Source of the DNA: Scenedesmus sp. ARA3
Lineage: Eukaryota; Chlorophyta; Chlorophyceae; Sphaeropleales; Scenedesmaceae
NCBI GenBank assembly: GCA_004335835.1
Contig: RWJK01001396.1
Location: forward strand, 69,934 to 133,933
DNA: 64,000 nt
Direction of reading: 5' to 3'
The notes below the pieces were generated by a model. It saw nothing but the letters and a program-made list of their open reading frames with translations. It searched no databases and was not told where the DNA came from. How positions within the stretch are numbered: position 1 is the stretch's first letter; each line of letters starts with the position of its first letter. Positions 56,701 to 64,000 of the stretch are shown here, one piece after another. A program made the position numbers and the translations under genes.

Positions 56701-58644
56701 ATATGCTGCTGGCACCTGCAGCTGCTTCCCTGTGACAACTACAACATGACTGCGCTGAGCAACCTACACCCGATTGGAAAATTGTTGAAAAAGGACAGGA
56801 ACGCAGGCAGCAGGAGGTAGCTGCAGTGGAAGGTTCCCAAGTTGGTGCGCTGTGTGCGTTGCTGCTGCGCTCACCGTGTCTGCTGCATCAGTTGTGGCTC
56901 CCTTGTCCAGCAGCAGCTTTGCCAGCTGCGTGTGGTTGTTGTCCACCGCCAGGTGCAGCGGAGTGAAGCCGTGCTGCAGTACCAGGCACGCAAGCATCAA
57001 AGCAGGGGTAACAAGACAAGGCAGCATATCAGAACTGTAGTACATTACACTAGTTGTACTGTTGTCCACTGCCAGGTGCAGCGGGGTGAAGCCGTGCTGC
57101 AAGACAGACACATACCATGATTGCAGCAGGGGCAACCATGTAAGGCAGCAGGGGCAGCAGCAGCAGCAGGACGACAGTAGCTGAAGGATGCTGCAGGATC
57201 GTGGTACAATCGAATAGCAATAACTCAGTGGCAGCAAACATCAGCTTTGGTACCAAGCCCGGCAACCGAACATGATTTCATGTTCGTCTACCATTGCAGT
57301 TGCAACTCTGCTGGTGACCCCACCTTGTGCTTGCCCAGCAGGTCTGCCCCAGAGCCAACCGTCATGCAAACCATACCGCAACACAACAGATATACAGGCA
57401 GGGTATAAGTTGAACTGCACACGGATTCCTTACTCTGCCTTCGGACATACCTTGTCCTTAGCCAGCGGGTTGCCCCACCAGCCAACCACCATACAACTCA
57501 TACCAAGGCATGATGGATATACAGGCAGAATAGCATTTGTAATGTACAATGTTGTAGCTCTGCTGGTGACCCTACCTTGTCCTTAGCCAGCAGGTCTGCC
57601 CCGCCAGCCACCAGCGCTGCTGCAGCAGCCACGTGACCCTTCTCGCAGGCCAGGTGCAGAGGGGTGCGGCCCATCTGCAGCAGACAGCAGCGCGAGCAAC
57701 AACAGCAACACGCACATGTCAGGTACATTGACAGCAAACAACCTGACAACCCGCCAGGCATGGTATGCAGTTAAAGGTATACAGGTGCGGCCTGCGTTCC
57801 TTCAACTGTGCAGGATGCCAACGCCAGATATGGCAGGTCCCTCTGTACGGAAGCTGACTACAACAGCAGCAAACCATTGTGAACATCCGCCACAGACGCA
57901 AACTGGCATCTAGCAACTGCAGCTGTACCACTGATGTGAAATAAATGCCTACTGAGGTGCAGGAGTTACCTGTGAGCGCGCGTCCACCCACGCGCCCGCC
58001 TCCAGCAGCACAGCCACCACTGCTGCGCTGCCGCTCATCGCAGCCAGGTGCAGCGCGCGGTACTTGCTCTTCTGCAGGGCACGCAGCGCAACACAGGCAG
58101 CAGCAATGAAATCATGCCGCCAGTCAAACCATGGTCAGACAATGTGGGTGAGCCCGTGAGGATGTGTTTGACTTCATGCTGCATCCACGGATTTTGACTT
58201 CGCGACCGTTGCTGCCCTGCCATGACTGGCAATCCTCTGCCACGTGTTCGACATGCAAGGGTGGTTCTTTGCACTGCCCCTGGCTGCGGTCAGGCCAGTG
58301 CAGCAGCAGCAGTCGAGCACTCACCGCGCAGGCCAGGTCGTGCGGCACGCGTGCCATCATCTCCGCCACCACCTCAGCGTGGCCTCCCATCAACAGCATG
58401 ATGAAGGGCAAAGAGCACAAAACGCGTCGCTGATGTGCATGTGGAATGTCAGACCACGTCAACAAGCCCTTTTCGAGCTTCACGTCAAGTAGCCGTAACC
58501 AGTCACAAAACACTTGCTATCACAATGTGCCTAGCACTCACCGCGCAGGCCAGGTCATGCGGCACGCCGCGTGCCATCATCTCCGCCACCACCTCAGCGT
58601 GGCCTCCCCAGGCAGCCTCATGCAGCGCGCTGCTGGCAGCCTGA

Positions 58645-58675
<31 letters not shown>

Positions 58676-61181
58676 CAGATTATTGTACAGCAAGCTGGTG
58701 AGTGTGATGGACAGAAGGCCAGCCCGTGGTGTGGGAGTGTGTTTGCCAGGCAAGAGCAGCAGCTGCTGTTGAAGCCTGGGCAGCAGTGTTGGCTTGCTGT
58801 GGCAGAGTGTTGCGTCTGGCAGCATGGACCGCGTCAATCAGCCATTCGCATGGCTGCAATTGCAGATGCCAGTCCCCCTCGAGCAGCGTTCAGGGCTCCA
58901 ACCCCAACCACAGCAGCATCTGCACACCACTCCTGCCGCCAGGTCCCTGCCTGGTCACTGTACAAGAGCCGCAGATACAGCCGCATCTCTGCATCTCCGC
59001 ACACCACCCACCTTGTATGTTGCTGCCACGTTTGCGCCGCGCTCCATCAGCAGCGCCACCATGTCCTTGTGGCCCATTTTGGAGGCGTAAATCAGCGGTG
59101 TGGTGGGCCACAGCAGGCCCTGCACAGCACGCAGCACAGCAGGACACAGTATTTGAACAATGTAAACACACACCACCTGCTGCAGCAACCTTGCTTGTAG
59201 CAACACACTCAAGGAAGCGTGTAGCGTGATAGTGACGTTTTGATTACAGGCGGTTTCAGAGCAGCTTGCGCAGCAGGTAGGCTGAAAGCTGGCTGCGCAT
59301 AACCAAACAGAGGCCTGCATGTCACCTTGGTTGGTGGGTTGATGGCGCTGCCGTTGTCCATCAGCAGCGCCGCCACGTCCAGGCGGTTGAACCAGGCTGC
59401 AAAGTGCAGCGGCAGCATGCCCTCCTGCAAGGCACATTCAGATAAACGATAAGGCAAAACGTGCTTCAGCAGCAAGGCAGCAGCAGGAGCAACAGCAGAA
59501 GCATCTACACCATGTGCTGTGTAGCGCCATCGCACACGCTCACACAAGCTCACACAACCAGACACCGACACGTGCTCATAATCACAGCGCACGCCTGGTC
59601 AGCAGACAGACAGCACAGCCAGCAAGTAGGATTGCGCCCCATCGGTAGCCAAAACAGCACAGGCTTGCTACACTCACGGGGTCAGCCGCGTTCACGCTGC
59701 CGGCCTTCTCCAGCAGCAGCTCCACAGCGTCCACGCTGCCCTGCCAAGCTGCGTAGTGCAGCGCGGTCAGGCCGGCCTGCAAAAGAGAGGAACAATGTGC
59801 AAGGCAGCGGCATATATGAGCAAGCAGCGCCGCTGGAAGGACAGCTGCGGTGGTGTAAGGTCCTACGCCAATTGGTTCCTGTGTGTGCAAATGGTGCTGA
59901 GTTACATGCACGATTTATATGTGCCGTGGTGCATCGCTGGCCTGTGATGGGTAGCAGCACAACAATCGGCTTGCGCATCCAGCATCAAATGATATGCATG
60001 TTTGTGGTTGATGTAGCCGTTTCACACCAGGTGGGTGCCATGATTTGGCGGTCAACAGCCGGCTTACACTCTCCCAGCACAGCCCTTTGCTACAGCCTTG
60101 CCACATAACATAGAAACACATCAACTGACAGTGAATAAAAGCGTGCCCACCTTGTCGCGGCGTGCCACGTCAGCGCCTGATGCCAGCTGCTCCAGCAGCT
60201 CGTTGGTGTTGGTGCGCCAGGCGGCAGCATGCAGCGCAAACGGTGTCTTCTGCAGGCCAGCAATGCAGCAGCACAGCGGGCAGACGGTGCATGCAGCAGG
60301 CAGTTCAGAGGCAGGATACGCATCGATGAGGAGGCCAAGCAGCAGACAATGATTGACAAGAAGGTGAGTGCTACCATTACCGACTTCTGCAGGCCAACAA
60401 AGCACAGCGCAGCAACATGGCGGCCAGCACTGATTGGTACAATGATGGCGAGGGCAGCCAGAACAGGCAGGGCAGCAGGCAGTCGAAAGGCAGGATGCGC
60501 ATCGCTGATGACGTCGGGCAGCAAAAGTTGTTTGAATACAAGGTGATAGGCAGTTTCCAGGGCGGCGACGATCCTGCTGTGATGCGGTGCATGTGAAACT
60601 GTCACTCACAACAGGAACATGTGTGCTTTGTGAGTAACATCGAAACGCCAGCAGCCTATCACATTCATGCGAACACACCCCTGTAAACACACCTTGGGGG
60701 CCTTGGGTGTCCTGTCGACCACAGCCACTGGCGCTGACTTCTTTGCTGAGCGTGCCAGGCGCTTGAGGATGGACTGCTTGTTGACTGCAGGGGCCGGGCC
60801 AGCATCAGTAGGCTTCTCTGCCTTCTCCTTCTTGCTGAAGTGCAGGCAGCTCAGCAGGCTCTTGACAGGCTTCTTGCTGCTCTTCGCTGCGTCCCTTGCC
60901 TGCTGGCTGTCGCTGGCAACACCACTGTCCCCCAGTAGGGTTGCTGTTGCTGGCACCTCTGCTTCGTCTGCACTGGCCTCAGCTGCAGCGGGCTCCGGCT
61001 CCGCAGGCGCCTCAAGCTGCTGAGGTGTCACATCTTTTGGCTCATCTGCATCCAGGATCTGGCGATCGGAGTCGCGCTGGGCAACAGCGTCCTCGTTTGG
61101 TACTGCCGAGTAGTGCGCCCCTCTGCGCTTGAACAGGCGCTGCACACGCGACTGAACGCCTTTCTCCATCAGCGATGACAT
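53786..61181 (-). CDS. Ankyrin-repeat protein, one repeat per exon
   Basis: Start ATG 61179-61181 (MSSLMEKGVQSRVQRLFKRR). Exons: 60693-61181, 60151-60249, 59678-59776, 59326-59424, 59012-59119, 58542-58640, 57970-58071, 57576-57674, 56875-56973, 55705-56458, 54949-55092, 54527-54627, 53786-54202; 902 residues. The eight central exons are 99, 102 or 108 nt, phase 0 at both ends, and each codes one ankyrin repeat: TPFALHAAAW, GLTALHYAAWQGSVDAVELL, MLPLHFAAWFNRLDVAALL, TPLIYASKMGHKDMVALLM, SALHEAAWGGHAEVVAEMM, YRALHLAAMSGSAAVVAVLL, GRTPLHLACEKGHVAAAAAL and GFTPLHLAVDNNHTQLAKLL. A degenerate ninth (GALPLNFAHDPDFFKLL) opens the next exon. The C-terminal half is Ala/Ser-rich, with an acidic patch (VEEEEDVRLEYF) and a basic end (SSSKRKHKG) that could be a nuclear signal. 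Ankyrin repeats bind proteins; the partner is unknown. Confidence 0.85.
54714..55560 (-). repeat. Exon echoes in the 3' part of the ankyrin gene
   Basis: About 54714-54760 copies the start of exon 54527-54627. About 55145-55215 and 55265-55340 copy the start of exon 54949-55092, and about 55500-55555 copies the end of exon 55705-56458. Splice sites are kept in most copies. Confidence 0.8.
57061..58395 (-). repeat. Echoes of single ankyrin-repeat exons
   Basis: About 57061-57099 copies the start of exon 56875-56973 (HGFTPLHLAVDN). About 57320-57360 and 57452-57485 copy the end of exon 57576-57674 (ADLL-K-K with donor). About 58316-58395 copies most of exon 58542-58640, one repeat unit about 226 bp away. 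Confidence 0.8.
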
Positions 61182-61719
61182 TGCTGCAACTAACGACGAA
61201 TGGCGCCTGCTGTCCTGCAAGCAGCCAATGCAGCTATTGTTGTGGTGCTCTGGAAGTTGATGCTACCGTGTACATGGACAGATCACTTACTGTCGCTATG
61301 CTGTAACAGGTGCGGATCACGATCCTTTCTCCTTTGAGCGGAGCGCCTTTATCTGACACGACTGCGAAGGGTTGCGCGCGTCACTGAACCGTTGAGCCCT
61401 GGTCAAACGACTGCGAAACCACCATGAACACCTGCCAGAAATGCAAACAGTAATTTTAATATCGCCTTTAAGCCTGAATCTTGGTTTTACGGCAGCTTGC
61501 TTGCACGTTGACCTGACACTGTCACGTCAAGCACAGGATCACTCGGCTTCCGTTGCGCACGACACTTGTCAAACGGCTGCTAATATGTTTCGGTCGACGA
61601 ATGGAAAGGAAAACCCCACGATCAGCGCAGCTGTCTAGCAGGCAGAGGTACTGCTGTACGATTGCTCAGCGTGCGTGCGATTGCTGAGCTTAATACAGCA
61701 TTAATTTGAAATTACCGCG
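61182..61719. promoter_or_regulatory. Divergent promoter region, ankyrin gene and ORC2
   Basis: 538 bp between two start codons facing away from each other. Free of triplet repeats. No named element could be recognised; an AT-richer stretch precedes the ORC2 start. Confidence 0.55.
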
Positions 61720-64000
61720 ATGTCGAGCCGCACCCGCTCATCCAGGTCCGCATCAGCATCAAAGCCTTCCAAACAGCAGCTTCGTCCCGCCCTCACCGAG
61801 AGTGAGGACGAGGGGGAGCTGTCAGACCAAGAACAACGCACCAAAGGTAATGTTGCGGTGATTAAATGTCAGAGGAGGCTCAGTACCACATGCCGCGGCT
61901 GAGCACTGCTGCTGCTACTGCTGTGGGTGCTGCACAACACCTGGGCACTGCAGCACGCCTTTCTGCCAGGCATCATGACATGGAGCAGCATACAGACAGC
62001 TCGGCTGAAGAAGATGTCGACAGCGATGCAGATGACGACCGTGCAGGCAGCCATGCTGCAGCAGCAGCAGGCCCCAGCTCAGCAGCAGCAGCGCGAGGGA
62101 AGCAGAGCAGCAGCAAGAAGAGACCAGCTGGTGTAGCTTTCAAGGATGCCGTTAGCCTGCTGCCTGCTGATCTGGACGAGGCTATGATCAAGCGCACACT
62201 GCAGCAGCTGCAGCCACGCAACCGCATGCAGAAGCAGGCTCTGCTGCAGGGCTATCGTGCACAGTTCAGCCACTGGCGCCTGCTGCTCAGGTGTGTTGGG
62301 ATATTGATGATGATACAGCATGGGCATTGTGTATATGACCTGTCATCCATACTGAGTATGTGGGGCGCATCCTGCAGATCAGCAGTAGCAGACTGCAGTC
62401 TTCCTGCCACATGCTGGGCCCAGCAGTCCTGTCGTATGGTGCTCTGTAGGCTTCCTGCATGCTGCCTGCGCCGCCCATCCCCTCATTCTTTGCTCAATCT
62501 GCAAACATGCATGCACCCACGTGCCACCACATGCCGCCTGTGCTGCGTCTGCCCCACTGCCTACCAAATCATTTCACTTCTTCTGGTAATCATCGCTCCT
62601 GCTGTCCATGCTTGCAGGCAGCACTTCAGCCTGCTGTTTTACGGCTTTGGCTCAAAGCAGGCGCTGCTCGAGCAGTTTGCGCAAGAGAAGCTGACAGACG
62701 GCGGCGTGCTGGCCTGCTACGGGCACCAGCCAGGCATGAGCAGCAAGCAGCTGCTGCAGGCAGTAGCTGGCGCGCTCACGCACCGCAGCTGCAAAGGCAG
62801 CAGCCACAGCGAGCTTCTGCGGCTGATCTGCGCAGAGCCGGCTTGCAGGAAGCTGTACGTCATCGTGCACAACATTGACGGCCCTGGTGAGTTGCTGTGC
62901 GGGACTGTGCTGTGTGATGTGCTGTGGCTGGAGCTATCACACTAGGTGCTGGTGGACTGCGTGGCAGCATGGCAGTGGACAGTATGTGCTGGCAGCCGTC
63001 TGAAAAAGCGCTCAATGTTGCACCGGCAGATCTGGCACTTGCAGGGTGTGTGGTAACGCAGCAACAGGGCGGCTTGAAATGATAAGTGTGCTGTAAGAGT
63101 TAAGGTTAAACGGCAGTGCAAGCGCCCAGCTGTGACAGGGTACTTGAGAGTTGGCAAAGGCAAATGACAGCCCATGGCCTATGTGAAACCCTGCACGAAC
63201 ATCGTTGCCCTCACGCTCCTGGTCTCACGGTGACATCCTCAAGGCCAACACTGTTGTTGCTGTGTGGCATGTCTGGCATATGCTGTCTGTCCTGCACAGG
63301 CTTGCGAGGGGCGGAGGAGCAGCTGTGGCTCAGCCGGCTGTCGCAGGCGCCGGCAGTGCACCTGATCGCCAGCATCGACCACGTGAATGCTGCGCTGCTG
63401 TGGGACAACCGCACAGCAGCAGCGTTCAAGTGGCTGTGGCTGGATGTCACCAGCTACGCAGCATACAAGGCAGAGACCAGCAGTGCACTGCCCATCCTCA
63501 CCAGTGAGTGCGGGATGTGATCTGTAGAGCAGCAGCGTGATGCTTGCATGCAGGGTGGCAGCAAGGTTGCTGCTGAGAGCAGCTTCAGCAGATGAGGCAC
63601 ACATGCGTCATGCTTGATACACCAGCAACAGCAGCGAAAGCAGCAGCACTCATAATCAAGGCATCGACAGCAGCAGCCATGAGCACATCGACACTGCTGC
63701 CGAGAGCCCTCCACCCCCAGAGCAGCTCCTCATGGGTCAAGAGTCCTCATCTGTCCACCCACCACTCAACCTCCCCTGCCCTTCCTGTTTCCTGCAGGCT
63801 GCAAGCAGAGCGCTGCGAAGCGCGGCGCTGCCACTGTGCTGTCTAGCCTTGTCAGCAGCGCGCGGGAGGTCTTCAAGCTGCTTGCAGGCCAGCAGCTGGA
63901 GGACCCAGAAGCCCCAGGGCTCAGCTTCCCTGCGCTGCTGAAGCTGGTGCGCGAGCACTTCATCCTCAACTCGGAGCAGGCGCTCAAGTCTGTGCTCGTC
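61720..64000 (+). CDS. ORC2: Origin recognition complex subunit 2, 3' partial
   Basis: DNA replication initiation factor, part of ORC. Exons: 61720-61846, 61954-62290, 62618-62886, 63300-63503, 63798 to beyond the window. The N-terminus (MSSRTRSSRSASASKPS) is basic, then acidic, with low-complexity Ala/Ser runs, as usual for ORC2. The conserved part contains FSLLFYGFGSKQALLEQFA, LYVIVHNIDGPGLRG, VHLIASIDHVNAALLWD, FKWLWLDVTSYAAYKAETS and REVFKLLAGQQLEDPEAPGL, which align well with animal and plant ORC2. Phases agree at all listed junctions. For the second exon an acceptor at 61953 was chosen because the other candidate (61872) would leave an intron of only 26 bp. The end of the winged-helix region lies outside the window. 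Confidence 0.94.

Noticed and set aside
61847..61872. 26-bp intron in ORC2
   Set aside because: GT and AG are present and the phase fits, but the length is far below any normal spliceosomal intron; the acceptor at 61953 fits equally well in phase.
1..64000. tRNA, rRNA, CRISPR, IS elements or prokaryotic operons
   Set aside because: No tRNA arm consensus, rRNA segment, spaced direct-repeat array or transposase was found by reading; gene structure is eukaryotic throughout.

Overview
This is nuclear DNA of a eukaryote, most likely a green alga of the Chlorophyceae (inference). Genes are split into many short exons with GT-AG introns on both strands. CTG/CAG triplet runs are everywhere. The gene set combines a plastid SecE, a mitochondrial PAM16, a flagellar IFT80 and a selenophosphate synthetase, which fits a flagellate-lineage chlorophyte. 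There are no operons, CRISPR arrays or prokaryotic signals. Two assembly gaps are present (23175-23178 and 26992-27041); the second lies inside a long CTG run.

Layout: 1-7444 (+) glucosidase II alpha subunit (GH31), 5' end outside the window. 9624-15601 (-) large secreted cysteine-rich protein. 17068-21204 (-) selenide, water dikinase (SelD). 21691-23109 (+) PAM16, divergent from SelD. 23180-25500 compositionally different island with a broken two-membrane-segment ORF. 25654-28968 (+) ARID-domain protein with a CXXC-like zinc motif. 30779-31192 (-) plastid SECE1. 31753-36797 (-) IFT80, 13 exons. 36800-39880 no confident gene. 39882-44238 (-) PP2C phosphatase. 45066-45461 (-) 3' end of an unidentified gene. 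47235-50122 (-) secreted LRR protein with an Ala-rich, sequon-rich tail. 50420-51960 (-) a second secreted protein with a similar tail. 53786-61181 (-) ankyrin-repeat protein. 61720-64000+ (+) ORC2, divergent from the ankyrin gene.

The genes do not form one pathway; they look like ordinary neighbours in a compact algal chromosome. The most unusual property is structural. Nearly every intron of the GH31 gene, and many in the SelD, ARID, LRR and ankyrin genes, contains one or more diverged tandem copies of the edge of a neighbouring exon, usually with a copy of its splice site ('exon echoes'). One array has an exact 87-bp period, reads in frame from the exon, and carries several equivalent donor sites. 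The pattern resembles intron birth by tandem duplication of AG|GT-containing segments, caught at many stages. Exon boundaries below were read by eye from splice consensus, reading phase and family similarity; no aligner or transcript data were available.
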